Positions 18,045 through 25,910 of a DNA stretch of 64,000 bases are shown in pieces. The stretch's first letter is position 1. Each line of letters begins with the position of its first letter. The notes beneath the pieces were generated by a model that was not told the origin of the DNA, did not search any database, and was given only the letters and a program-made list of their open reading frames with translations. The position numbers were made by a program, and so were the translations under genes. This DNA is from Bacteroidia bacterium (GTDB lineage: Bacteria > Bacteroidota > Bacteroidia > NS11-12g > UBA955), in the NCBI GenBank assembly GCA_023228875.1, contig JALOAG010000001.1:496001-560000 (forward strand), written 5' to 3'.

Positions 18045-18851
18045 ATGCAGATCAATGCTTCAACCAAAATTTCCAAGATTCTAAAAGAACATCCCGATGC
18101 TTTAGATGCTATCATTAGTATTTCTCCTAAATTTAATAAACTCAAAAATCCTTTGCTGCGCAAATTAATGGCAGCACGTACATCAATCAGCATGGCAAGT
18201 AAAATTGGAGGAGTGCAGGTAAACGATTTTTTTGAAAAGCTGAAACCATTGGGGTTTGAAATTGACGAATCTATTGTTGAACAAAATGAAGCAGAGTCAG
18301 CTGCTATGCCGGATTTTATTAAAAATTTAACTCCTCAAAACACTGTTGAATTAGATGTGCGACCCATATTGGATGAAGGAGGCGATCCACTCAATTTAAT
18401 TATGATGAATGTCAATAAATTAACTTCAAATCAAGCACTTAAAATCATCAATACTTTTGAGCCTACACCTGTCATAATGATTTTGGAAAAACGTGGTTTT
18501 GTTGCTTATACCGAAGTGGTCAACGAAAATGTAGTTCATACATATTTATATAAGACCGGTGATGCAAATGAAGTCAAAGCCGAAGTGAAAACAGATGCAG
18601 CAGGTTGGGAAGAGATGCTCGTAAAATTTGCAAATAAGATTGATGAAGTGAGAGTCGAAAAGTTAGAACCGCCATTGCCAATGATGATGGTGCTTGAGGC
18701 TTGTGATAACCTGAAAGATGATAGAGCGGTTTATGTCTATCACAAACGTATTCCGGTTTTTTTGTTGCCGGAGTTGCAGGAGCGCAATCTGGACTACAGA
18801 ATCAACGAGATAGAAGATGGAGATGTCAGAATTTTAATTTTCAAGAAATAG
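18045..18851 (+). CDS. DUF1858 plus two DUF2249 domains
   Basis: A 268-residue soluble protein. The first 70 residues are DUF1858-like (ISKILKEHPDALDAIISISPKF and TSISMASKIGGVQVNDF). Two DUF2249-like units follow (about 95-170 and 200-268, the latter starting VRVEKLEPPLP). DUF2249/DUF1858 proteins occur with NO-reductase and RIC genes in many bacteria, but their biochemistry is not established. It starts nine bases after the fusion protein and ends three bases before the NnrS-like gene, so it is operonic. It may act with the preceding protein, since both carry DUF2249. Confidence 0.8.
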   Translation: MQINASTKISKILKEHPDALDAIISISPKFNKLKNPLLRKLMAARTSISMASKIGGVQVNDFFEKLKPLGFEIDESIVEQNEAESAAMPDFIKNLTPQNTVELDVRPILDEGGDPLNLIMMNVNKLTSNQALKIINTFEPTPVIMILEKRGFVAYTEVVNENVVHTYLYKTGDANEVKAEVKTDAAGWEEMLVKFANKIDEVRVEKLEPPLPMMMVLEACDNLKDDRAVYVYHKRIPVFLLPELQERNLDYRINEIEDGDVRILIFKK

Positions 18852-18854
18852 CAG

Positions 18855-20150
18855 ATGTTTGCTTCTCCCTTCGATACAAATCTTGTTAAAACCACTTCTT
18901 ACAGGGTTGTGCTGCCGTTTTATGCGTATGCAGCCATTGCATTTTTAGTAGCAACAGTGTTGCTACTTTTTTCTGAAGCTCATTTTTTGGGACATTATTT
19001 TCAATTTAATATTTTGGCAATTACACATTCAATGGCATTGGGTTGGGGTACGATGATTATTTTGGGAGCAAGCCATCAGTTAGTGCCGGTACTGATAGAG
19101 GGAGAGTTGTATAGCAATCGCTTGGCTTATATATCATTTGTATTAGCCGGCTTAGGAATCCCAATACTTGTTTATAGTTTCTTTATGCATGAATTCGGGC
19201 TAACTGCTGAAGTGGGTGGAAGCCTCGTGTTTGCGGGATTGCTTGCTTATTTCATCAATATTACTTTCAGTGTCCTAAGGAGTAAAAAGAGAAATAGCCA
19301 TACTGTCTTTATCTTTACTTCAATTGTATGGTTATTAATTACCGTGGGTCTTGGGTTGTTGCTAATCTTTGATTTTCGTTATAGCTTTTTGATGTATGAT
19401 GCCACCCATTATTTGCCGTTGCATGCACACTTTGGAATAGTCGGTTGGTTTTTATTGTTGGTGATGGGCGTGGGCTCAAGATTGATTCCTATGTTTATGA
19501 TTTCAAAATACGCTAACAAAAAGTTATTGGGAGTCATTTGCTTTTTAGTAAACATAGGAGTGGTAACATATACCTTCATATTCCTCTATTTTAATACGAT
19601 AAAATGGTTGCTTTTTTTGCCGGTAGTATTGATATTAACCGGCTGTGTCATGTTTATTTATTATTGTATTAAAGCATATAAACAAAGACTTAGAAGAAGG
19701 GTAGATTATCAAACACAATTTGCAATTCTTGCCGCTATTATGTTTTTAATTCCCATTGTTTTGCTTTTTGTCATTCTCTTTAGTTCTATGCTTTATTCCG
19801 AAGTGCCTTTATCGGTAGTATTGACCTATGGATTTATGATTTTCTTTGGCTGGATGACGGCAATAATCTTGGGTATGACATTCAAAACATTGCCGTTTAT
19901 TGCTTGGAATAAGGCATATAGAAAACGCTCCGCAAGAGGTAAAACACCGAACCCTAAAGATTTATTTAGTGAAAAAATATTTAATCTGATGGGTGTTTCC
20001 TATTTGATTGGATTGTTCATTTTTGCAGTTGGAATCATGTTGGGGCTAATCTTGTTGATGAAAATAGGAGCTGTGTTATTGTTGATTACTGCGGTACTGT
20101 ATAATATGAATGTATTTAAAGTTATGAATCATAAACCGATTGAATTATGA
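18855..20150 (+). CDS. NnrS-like / heme-copper-oxidase-subunit-I-like membrane protein
   Basis: A 431-residue protein with about twelve transmembrane segments. Conserved histidines lie in AITHSMALGWGTM, GASHQLVPVLI and LPLHAHFGIVGW, followed by GVGSRLIPMF. These motifs resemble NnrS-type and oxidase-subunit-I-like haem proteins that accompany denitrification or NO-stress genes. It lacks the HPEVY-type copper site, so it is unlikely to be an oxidase. Its start is three bases after the DUF1858 gene and its stop overlaps the next start as ATGA. A NO-tolerance role is inferred from neighbours. Confidence 0.7.
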   Translation: MFASPFDTNLVKTTSYRVVLPFYAYAAIAFLVATVLLLFSEAHFLGHYFQFNILAITHSMALGWGTMIILGASHQLVPVLIEGELYSNRLAYISFVLAGLGIPILVYSFFMHEFGLTAEVGGSLVFAGLLAYFINITFSVLRSKKRNSHTVFIFTSIVWLLITVGLGLLLIFDFRYSFLMYDATHYLPLHAHFGIVGWFLLLVMGVGSRLIPMFMISKYANKKLLGVICFLVNIGVVTYTFIFLYFNTIKWLLFLPVVLILTGCVMFIYYCIKAYKQRLRRRVDYQTQFAILAAIMFLIPIVLLFVILFSSMLYSEVPLSVVLTYGFMIFFGWMTAIILGMTFKTLPFIAWNKAYRKRSARGKTPNPKDLFSEKIFNLMGVSYLIGLFIFAVGIMLGLILLMKIGAVLLLITAVLYNMNVFKVMNHKPIEL

Positions 20151-20470
20151 ATGTTACAACAAATAATGAAATAAAATCTACGATTGCGCTTGCGGGCTTG
20201 CAATATGTGATAGATCCTGAAATCGGACTCAATATTGTTGATTTGGGCTTAGTCTATGACTTAAATTTTGATGATGAAGCACAGAAAGTATTGTGTACAA
20301 TGACGCTTACGACTGAGTTTTGTCCAATGGGTGATGCCATTGTAGGGGATACTACTTCATCGCTTGAAGCCTCATTCCCTGGCTATGCCATTGAAGTTAA
20401 ATTGACTTTTGATCCGCCTTGGAGTTATGATGCAGTGTCAGAGCAAGGAAAACAATATTTAGGAATGTAA
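20147..20470 (+). CDS. Metal-sulphur cluster assembly factor (DUF59 / SufT-PaaD family)
   Basis: A 107-residue MIP18-like protein with the family signature VIDPEIGLNIVDLGLVYDL and the conserved cysteine in TLTTEFCPMGDAI. Proteins of this family help insert or mature Fe-S clusters. Start and preceding stop share ATGA. Placement between the NnrS-like gene and an Rrf2 regulator suggests it repairs or matures clusters during nitrosative stress. Confidence 0.9.
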   Translation: MNVTTNNEIKSTIALAGLQYVIDPEIGLNIVDLGLVYDLNFDDEAQKVLCTMTLTTEFCPMGDAIVGDTTSSLEASFPGYAIEVKLTFDPPWSYDAVSEQGKQYLGM

Positions 20471-20473
20471 TTT

Positions 20474-20908
20474 ATGTTAAGTGTAACTTGTCAAGTAGCT
20501 TTAAAGGCTGTAACATACATAGCCTCAAAATATGAAAAGAGGAATAAAAAGTCAGGGATAAAAGAAATTGCCATGCAAATTGAAGAGAGTGAACACACCA
20601 TTGGCAAAGTGTTGCAAAAATTGGTAGCACTAAAAATTATCAGTAGTACAAAAGGTCCCAATGGCGGTTTTTTTATTTCGAAGGAGCAACATCAGCATCC
20701 AATCATTCTTATAGTTAAAGCAGTAGAAGGCCAGGACTTTTTTGATAATTGCGGTCTTGGACTTGGTATGTGCTCAGACACACACCCATGTCCTATTCAC
20801 GAAGAGTTTAAACCGGTGCGCGAGGCATTTAAGGAGTTTAGTTTGCATAAAAAGATTGGGGATTTGTATCCTGACTTGAATGACGGCAAGACCTATCTGG
20901 TGAGTTAA
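20474..20908 (+). CDS. Rrf2-family transcriptional regulator, NsrR-like
   Basis: A 144-residue regulator. The winged helix-turn-helix occupies about 1-70 (LSVTCQVALKAVTYIA, then IKEIAMQIEESEHTIGKVLQKL). Three cysteines in NCGLGLGMCSDTHPCPIHEEF have the spacing of the Fe-S ligands of Rrf2 sensors such as NsrR and IscR. NsrR senses NO through this cluster. It is the last gene of the 16053-20908 operon and probably controls that operon and the reductase genes after it. Candidate operators are the palindromes at 16001 and 20989. It could instead be a general Fe-S sensor. Confidence 0.88.
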   Translation: MLSVTCQVALKAVTYIASKYEKRNKKSGIKEIAMQIEESEHTIGKVLQKLVALKIISSTKGPNGGFFISKEQHQHPIILIVKAVEGQDFFDNCGLGLGMCSDTHPCPIHEEFKPVREAFKEFSLHKKIGDLYPDLNDGKTYLVS

Positions 20909-20988
20909 TCCTAGTTATATTTATGTTTTTGAATTTATAAGTTGTTAAGCAAACGTGTGTTAGTAACTTGTGCGTAAGTTGGTTTTTT

Positions 20989-21024
20989 AATAAAGGACAA
21001 GAATGTCCTTTATTGATACGTTTG
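20989..21024 (+). promoter_or_regulatory. Promoter with perfect inverted repeat upstream of the CuA subunit
   Basis: AATAAAGGACA (20989-20999) and TGTCCTTTATT (21004-21014) form a perfect 11-base inverted repeat with a four-base centre. TACGTTTG (21017-21024), an exact -7 element, starts two bases later. No TTG occurs at -33. An operator in the spacer of a promoter without a -33 box suggests a regulated promoter. The repeat could also act as an RNA hairpin for the upstream transcript, but no T-run follows it. Confidence 0.55.
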
Positions 21025-21099
21025 CGAAGTCTTTACAGAAACAATCAAAGAAAAAGAATTTTTTTTCAAATATTAATCCAAACAAAATTTAAATTAACA

Positions 21100-21648
21100 A
21101 TGAAAGGACAAGAGTTAGTTTTAGCATTATTCCTGGTATGTGCTGTGGCGATTTCCTTGATTTCCTATATGATTTATAGAAGCACCAAGCACGCAGCTGA
21201 GGAAGGAGAGGGAATAAAAAATCCATTACAGAAGAGATTCTATTTTTTACTGTTATGGGGTGGTGTACTCATTATTCTAATGTCTGTAACCATACCCAAA
21301 TCCCCTTACTTTATGTATAAGGATAGTAATCCCGAAAAAGTAGTAAAAGTTGAAGCAATGCAGTATGCTTTTATCATGAGTGATGAAACTGATAATGCGT
21401 CAATAGAAGTGCCGGCAGGTAAGATGGTCGAGTTCAGAGTAACGAGTATGGATGTAACACATGGTTTTGCAATATACAATCCCAAACACGAATTGGTTAC
21501 TCAAACTCAAGCTATGCCCGGATATGTCAACCGATTGAGATGGGTATTTGATGAACCCGGCAAATACGATATTTTGTGTACGGAATTTTGCGGAATTGGA
21601 CACGCTACACAGACAGGGTCTATGCGTGGTGAATTTATTGTTAAATAG
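21100..21648 (+). CDS. CuA-containing subunit II of a heme-copper reductase (candidate NO reductase small subunit)
   Basis: A 182-residue membrane-anchored cupredoxin with two N-terminal hydrophobic segments (about 5-25 and 47-65). The CuA ligands are all visible: DVTHGF, then CTEFCGIGH and the methionine in TGSM. It is much shorter than the caa3 subunit II at 38817. The frame extends 44 residues to 20968, but that part contains the promoter, so the ATG at 21100 is used. It is followed after 16 bases by a subunit I that lacks the oxidase tyrosine. The pair is likely a CuA-type NO reductase or a divergent B-family oxidase. Confidence 0.85.
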   Translation: MKGQELVLALFLVCAVAISLISYMIYRSTKHAAEEGEGIKNPLQKRFYFLLLWGGVLIILMSVTIPKSPYFMYKDSNPEKVVKVEAMQYAFIMSDETDNASIEVPAGKMVEFRVTSMDVTHGFAIYNPKHELVTQTQAMPGYVNRLRWVFDEPGKYDILCTEFCGIGHATQTGSMRGEFIVK

Positions 21649-21664
21649 TTAAAATAAGAACATT

Positions 21665-23107
21665 ATGAATTTATCTTTAAAAAGAATTACATCTACTTGG
21701 ATTATCACAATACTTTTATTGTTTTTTACTGCCATTATCTTGGGTATAACTATGCGGTTTAACCAAGGAAAGGTTATTAGTATAGATGATGGACGATTTT
21801 ATGGAATCATGACTACACATGGATTGACAATGGTTGCCATTTGGGCTGTTGCAGGTATGGTAGGAGTGCATTATTTGCTCAATAGATATTTGAAAATTGG
21901 CGCAGGTCTGAGTGTGTTTGCTTTTGTAATGACTGTTATTGGGGTAGTGATGTTTTATATTTCGACTTTCCTTGGTAACTTCCATGCAGGTTGGACTTTC
22001 TTATATCCTTTGCCTTTTTTGAATTCATTTGCTTGGGCGTCATGGGCGACTCCATTGTTCTTCTGGAGCTTGGCAGTGTTAGGAGTTGGATGGTTGGTGT
22101 GGTCGGTTGGATTGCTTGTTGCAATTTTTAAAGAATATTCTCTGAGTGAGACTTTTGCTTGGCAGCATTTGTCAAAAAAAGAGCCTAAAGTCCAAACACC
22201 TCCTTTGGTGCTGATCTCTGCAATTTCTCTCGTAGGTGTTGTATTGTGCTTGCTCACTGCGGTTGTGATTTTGATTTTGTCTTTTGCGGAATTGTATTCT
22301 GACGGAAAATTTGTCAATGATCCTTTGTTGATGAAGAATCTAATTTACTTTTTTGGTCATACCATTGCAAATGAGTCTCTGTATTTAGGGTTAGCAATTG
22401 TGTATGAACTGCTTCCGGAAATCAGTGGTCGTCCAAAGTACAAGACTACATGGTATGTTTCATTAGGTTGGAATTTTACTTTATTATTTGTGCTTACAGC
22501 ATATTTCCACCATCTGTACATGGATTTTGTACAACCATTGGGATTGCAAATGTTTGGTCAATTTGCTTCTTATTTTGCAAGTATTCCATCTGCGGTAGTA
22601 ACAATAATCAGTATCATTGTGTTGCTATATGGGCATAGAATCAAATGGTCTATTACCAATTTACTGTTCTTTATCGGTATTACAGGCTGGATTATTGGTG
22701 GAATCGGGGCTTTGATTGATTCTACAATCTCCAATAATATCTTTTTGCATAATACACTTTGGGTGCCTGCACATTTTCATACATATAATGCCTTGGGCAA
22801 TGTATTGTTAATTTTGGGTTTCTTTACTTGGGCAGCCAATGAGTTTTCAGGTAGCAATACAGACCCAATGCGCAAGTTAAAGTTAGCATTGATAATAATT
22901 GGCGGTTTTGGATTTGTATTAATGTTTTATTGCGGTGGAGCAGAATCAATTCCAAGAAGATATTCTGTTTATCCTGCCGAGTTTACGAGAGGTGCAATGT
23001 TTGCCGCAGCTGCTGCATGGTTTGCAATAGCATACCTGTTGGGGATGTTGCTTATCTTTGTAGATATATTTAAAAAGTGTACAAAGGTCTTTTCCTCTTC
23101 TCATTAA
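21665..23107 (+). CDS. Heme-copper reductase subunit I lacking the cross-linked tyrosine, candidate CuA-type NO reductase
   Basis: A 480-residue polytopic protein with about twelve transmembrane helices. Haem and metal ligands are His52 (THGLTM), His232 (FFGHTIANESLY), His282/283 (YFHHLYMDF), and His370 and His372 (VPAHFHT). In oxygen-reducing A- and B-family oxidases the first copper ligand is followed four residues later by the cross-linked tyrosine (HPEVY or HPIVY). Here that place is Asn236, with Glu237 next to it. Loss of the tyrosine is a hallmark of NO reductases in this superfamily. With a CuA subunit, NnrS-like, RIC-like and Rrf2 neighbours, NO reduction is the best inference; divergent oxidase activity is the alternative. 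Confidence 0.85.
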   Translation: MNLSLKRITSTWIITILLLFFTAIILGITMRFNQGKVISIDDGRFYGIMTTHGLTMVAIWAVAGMVGVHYLLNRYLKIGAGLSVFAFVMTVIGVVMFYISTFLGNFHAGWTFLYPLPFLNSFAWASWATPLFFWSLAVLGVGWLVWSVGLLVAIFKEYSLSETFAWQHLSKKEPKVQTPPLVLISAISLVGVVLCLLTAVVILILSFAELYSDGKFVNDPLLMKNLIYFFGHTIANESLYLGLAIVYELLPEISGRPKYKTTWYVSLGWNFTLLFVLTAYFHHLYMDFVQPLGLQMFGQFASYFASIPSAVVTIISIIVLLYGHRIKWSITNLLFFIGITGWIIGGIGALIDSTISNNIFLHNTLWVPAHFHTYNALGNVLLILGFFTWAANEFSGSNTDPMRKLKLALIIIGGFGFVLMFYCGGAESIPRRYSVYPAEFTRGAMFAAAAAWFAIAYLLGMLLIFVDIFKKCTKVFSSSH

Positions 23108-23829
23108 TAATCATTTGCTCCTTGAGTTTGTTTGCTCAAACTCAAGAATATAGCCTTGCAGAGGAGGATAAACTATTCACCAAGGTCGAGAACGTTCAAA
23201 TACTTACAACGACAGGGGACAATATCAAACTATCTGCATTGTATGAGCGTGAACCAGTTATTCTTGCTTTGATATTTACACGTTGTACGGGAGTTTGCTC
23301 ACCTTTGATTCGCAATCTACAAGATAATTTAGCAAGGCTTCGACCCAAAGAACAATTCAAAATTTTAGTAGTGAGTTTTGATAGTGCAGATAAGCCCACA
23401 GACATGGAGAATTACCAAAAAATGTTGAATGTTTACGCAGACAATAAGTGGATTTTCGGAGTTACAGAAAACATTCTTGATTTAACAGGATCAGTTGGTT
23501 TTTATCCACAATGGGATTCAGTATCTCGCCAATTTGAGCATGATGCATTGTTGGTTGGCATCAATGGGAATGGATATATAGTTAAAAAATTACTTGGAAT
23601 AAGAAACGATAACTCTCTCAATGGTTTGATAAAAGCCATCAGCAATGAGTTTGTAATATCATATCCGCTACCTCGCAAGAATGCACTATTTACGTGTTTT
23701 ACTTACGACCCTATAACAGGAGAAAGAAAGCTCTCATTAGGTCTCCTTATTTTATTAATACCTGCAGTCGGAACCATTATACTGCTGTTTTTGATTTCAA
23801 GACGTAAAAAGGGAAATACAGCATTGTAG
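23077..23829 (+). CDS. SCO1/SenC-family copper chaperone, membrane-anchored
   Basis: A 250-residue protein with a signal peptide or N-terminal anchor (LFLFSLIIICSLSLFAQ), a thioredoxin-fold SCO domain with the copper-binding FTRCTGVCSPL (CxxxC) and the distal histidine in FEHDALLVG, and a C-terminal transmembrane helix (about 222-242). SCO proteins load copper into CuA sites, here presumably that of the 21100 product. The only start that keeps the signal peptide is GTG at 23077, inside the last 31 bases of the subunit I gene, so the two are translationally coupled. Confidence 0.88.
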   Translation: MYKGLFLFSLIIICSLSLFAQTQEYSLAEEDKLFTKVENVQILTTTGDNIKLSALYEREPVILALIFTRCTGVCSPLIRNLQDNLARLRPKEQFKILVVSFDSADKPTDMENYQKMLNVYADNKWIFGVTENILDLTGSVGFYPQWDSVSRQFEHDALLVGINGNGYIVKKLLGIRNDNSLNGLIKAISNEFVISYPLPRKNALFTCFTYDPITGERKLSLGLLILLIPAVGTIILLFLISRRKKGNTAL

Positions 23830-23963
23830 GTTTAATATCCCCAATTTGTAATAGAAATAAATTATATTGTATTTCATTATAAATTAATTCAATATTAAGT
23901 GATGTAAGAGAGTTTGACAATGCAACATTACTATCATCAATAATTTAATTGGTACTGATTTCA

Positions 23964-23999
23964 ATGACATTTATCATATAAGAATGTGATAAATGTCAT
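23964..23999. promoter_or_regulatory. 13-base perfect inverted repeat upstream of the cytochrome c gene
   Basis: ATGACATTTATCA (23964-23976) and TGATAAATGTCAT (23987-23999) are exact inverse complements with a ten-base centre. No T-run follows, so it looks more like a protein-binding site than a terminator. It lies about 110 bases upstream of the cytochrome start and 130 bases after the SCO stop. Confidence 0.5.
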
Positions 24000-24007
24000 G
24001 TTTGAAA

Positions 24008-24051
24008 TTGATATAAATCATGGTTTGCAGTTTTTGGGATAGATTAGTTTG
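24008..24051 (+). promoter_or_regulatory. FNR/CRP-type box with weak -7 element
   Basis: TTGATATAAATCAT (24008-24021) matches TTGATnnnnATCAA at all but the last base. TAGTTTG (24045-24051) is a one-base-short version of the -7 consensus. The centre of the box would then lie near -41 to -42, a usual activator position for this family. Its presence beside an NO/respiration cluster is suggestive. The pattern is short and could be chance. Confidence 0.4.
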
Positions 24052-24110
24052 ATTCATTCAAATTGAATGGAATTGTTGAAATGATTCGTGTTTATTAATA
24101 TTAGCAATCT

Positions 24111-24704
24111 ATGAAAACTGTTTTTCAAGTAAATAAGTCTGCTAAAATAAGTAGTGTTTTATTGTTTCTTATCATGCTTGGAATTTATCATCCCAATCAT
24201 GGACAAAACGGAGAAGAGATATTTGCAAAAAATTGTGCATCTTGTCATACAATAGGTAGAGGTAGATTAGTGGGTCCGGATTTGTTAGGTATAACAAAAA
24301 TTAGATCCGCAGATTGGTTACTTAAATGGACAAGGTCGTCCCAAACATTAATTAATAAGGGCGATCCGGATGCAATTGCCATATCGCAGGAATATGGAGG
24401 ATTAATCATGCCGGACTAGTCGCAATTATCGGAAAATGATGTTAAAGTTATCTTTGCTTTCATAGCAGGAAAAGGAGATGTAAGTTCTGAAAAAAATTCT
24501 GTTGAGGCTACAATTGTCAATGAATCTGATCAAGCTACCGAGGATGATATTCAAAACGGGAAATTAATTTTTGAGGGAGTTATACGGCTTGAAAATCACG
24601 GTCCTGCTTGTGTTACATGTCATAATGTGAATTATAAAGGGGTCATAAAGGGAGGGTTGTTAGCGAAAGATTTGACAACTGTATTTAGCAGAATGGGAGG
24701 AGAT
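24111..24704 (+). pseudogene. Diheme c-type cytochrome, interrupted by an amber codon and truncated by fusion
   Basis: An N-terminal signal sequence leads to a first haem motif, CASCH (about residue 43). The frame then stops at TAG (24417-24419) directly after GGLIMPD, where related cytochromes normally continue. The same frame stays open beyond it and resumes family-like sequence (SQLSENDVKVIFAFIAGKG), then a second haem motif, CVTCH (24609-24623), and TTVFSRMGG. At about 24705 the cytochrome sequence ends and MoaC sequence begins in frame. The start is ATG at 24111. Expected product: a short monohaem fragment of 102 residues unless the stop is read through or is a sequencing error. Its position suggests it served as electron donor to the 21100-23107 reductase. 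Confidence 0.75.
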
Positions 24705-25469
24705 GCCGGATTATTTGCGGTAAAGCGCACTAGTGATTTAATCCCTGATTGTCATCCTTTGCCTATTGAGTTTACAGCGGTTCGGTATGAGGTTTCCGCA
24801 CTAGAAATAAAGATTGAAATGGAGGTGCACACCATCTATAAAACAGGTGTTGAAGTTGAGGCAATGCACGGAGTCTCTGTTGTTGCACTAACTATGTATG
24901 ATATGCTAAAACCAATTGATAGAGGCATTGAAATTACATCAATCAAATTGCTGCAGAAATCAGGAGGGAAATCGGATTTCCAAGATAAGTCTTATGCAAC
25001 ATTGAAAGCGTCTGTCATTGTGTGTTCCGATAGTATTGCATCCGGACAAAAAGAAGATAAAGCAGGGCAAGCCATCATTCATAAACTTAAGGAGTGTGGA
25101 GTAGAAGTTGCTGATTATATTGTGATTCCTGATGAATTTGAGCAAATTCAACAGAGAGTTAAATTATTAAGTGAACAAAGCCAACTTATAATACTTACCG
25201 GAGGAACGGGATTGTCTAAGCGGGATGTGACTCCTGAAGCTGTGCGCCCTCTCTTAGAGCGCGAAATACCCGGTGTAATGGAAGCAGCACGAAATTATGG
25301 TCAAGAACGTACGCCCTATTCTATGTTGTCACGTGGAATTTCCGGAATGATAGGCAATACGCTCGTTATGACACTGCCCGGCTCAACAAAGGGCGCAAAA
25401 GAGTCCATGAATGCCTTATTCCCATCAGTTTTGCATCTGTTTAAAATAGTTGATGGCGCACAACATTAA
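24705..25469 (+). pseudogene. MoaC (N-truncated) - MoaB fusion, joined in frame to cytochrome c
   Basis: From about 24705 the sequence is MoaC: GLFAVKRTSDLIPDCHPLP, YKTGVEVEAMHG, YDMLKPI and the KSGGKSD loop. It then continues into a complete MoaB/MogA-type domain (KASVIVCSDSIASGQ, LTGGTGLSKRDVTPEA, ALFPSVLH). MoaC converts a GTP-derived intermediate to cyclic pyranopterin monophosphate in molybdenum cofactor synthesis, and MoaC-MoaB fusions are normal in Bacteroidota. Here the first 50 or so MoaC residues are missing, including the catalytic lysine of the KGDV motif, and are replaced by cytochrome c. The frame is open back to a GTG at 24627 inside the cytochrome part, but that is not a true moaC start. 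The MoaB part could still work if translated. Confidence 0.8.
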
Positions 25470-25483
25470 AAATAGTTTCTGTG

Positions 25484-25906
25484 ATGTCAGACCAATCTGA
25501 ATTAAAAAAAAGACTGCGATATTTTCGTTTGATTGTCTATGCGCTTTTGCTGGCCTATATCTGGATTCAATATGAATATCGTTCCGGAAACTGGGATTAT
25601 GACAATGGTCAGATTAAAGTGTCCGGGAAAAATGTAAATGGTAAAGATGAAGGAACATGGGTTTGGTATTATGCTAACGGGAAAAAGCAAATGCAAGGAG
25701 ATTTCTTAAAAGGTAAAAGAGTAGGACGATGGATTATTTGGGATTCTATAGGGAATAAGATCAGTGAAGTGCAATATGTGAATGATAAACTTAATGGTGA
25801 ATTTGTCAGATGGTATTCAAACGGAAATATTGCAAGCAAAGGTCTGTATAAAGATGATAAGGTAGTTTGGGTTGAGTATTTGCATCCTGATGGAACGCAA
25901 CAATGA
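25484..25906 (+). CDS. Membrane-anchored MORN-repeat (YwqK-like) protein
   Basis: A 140-residue protein with one N-terminal hydrophobic segment (LIVYALLLAYIWIQY) and MORN-type repeats after it (GTWVWYYANGKKQMQGDF, GRWIIWDSIGNKISEVQY, GEFVRWYSNGNIASKGLY). Such repeats are short beta hairpins that act as protein-protein or lipid contacts; no enzyme function is implied. The start is ATG at 25484, although a GTG sits one codon earlier. It begins 14 bases after the moaC-moaB remnant and is convergent with the 25911 gene. Confidence 0.75.
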   Translation: MSDQSELKKRLRYFRLIVYALLLAYIWIQYEYRSGNWDYDNGQIKVSGKNVNGKDEGTWVWYYANGKKQMQGDFLKGKRVGRWIIWDSIGNKISEVQYVNDKLNGEFVRWYSNGNIASKGLYKDDKVVWVEYLHPDGTQQ

Positions 25907-25910
25907 AACT

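Noticed and set aside
20968..21099. N-terminal extension of the CuA subunit
   Set aside because: It contains an inverted repeat and the TACGTTTG promoter element and is not membrane- or cupredoxin-like.
21716..22317. Minus-strand reading frames opposite the heme-copper subunit I
   Set aside because: They are shadows of a strongly conserved plus-strand gene, with no family-like sequence or promoter.
24627..25469. A separate moaC-moaB gene starting at GTG 24627
   Set aside because: The GTG lies within the cytochrome c haem region (just after CVTCHN). The first 26 codons are cytochrome, not MoaC, so this is not a natural start.
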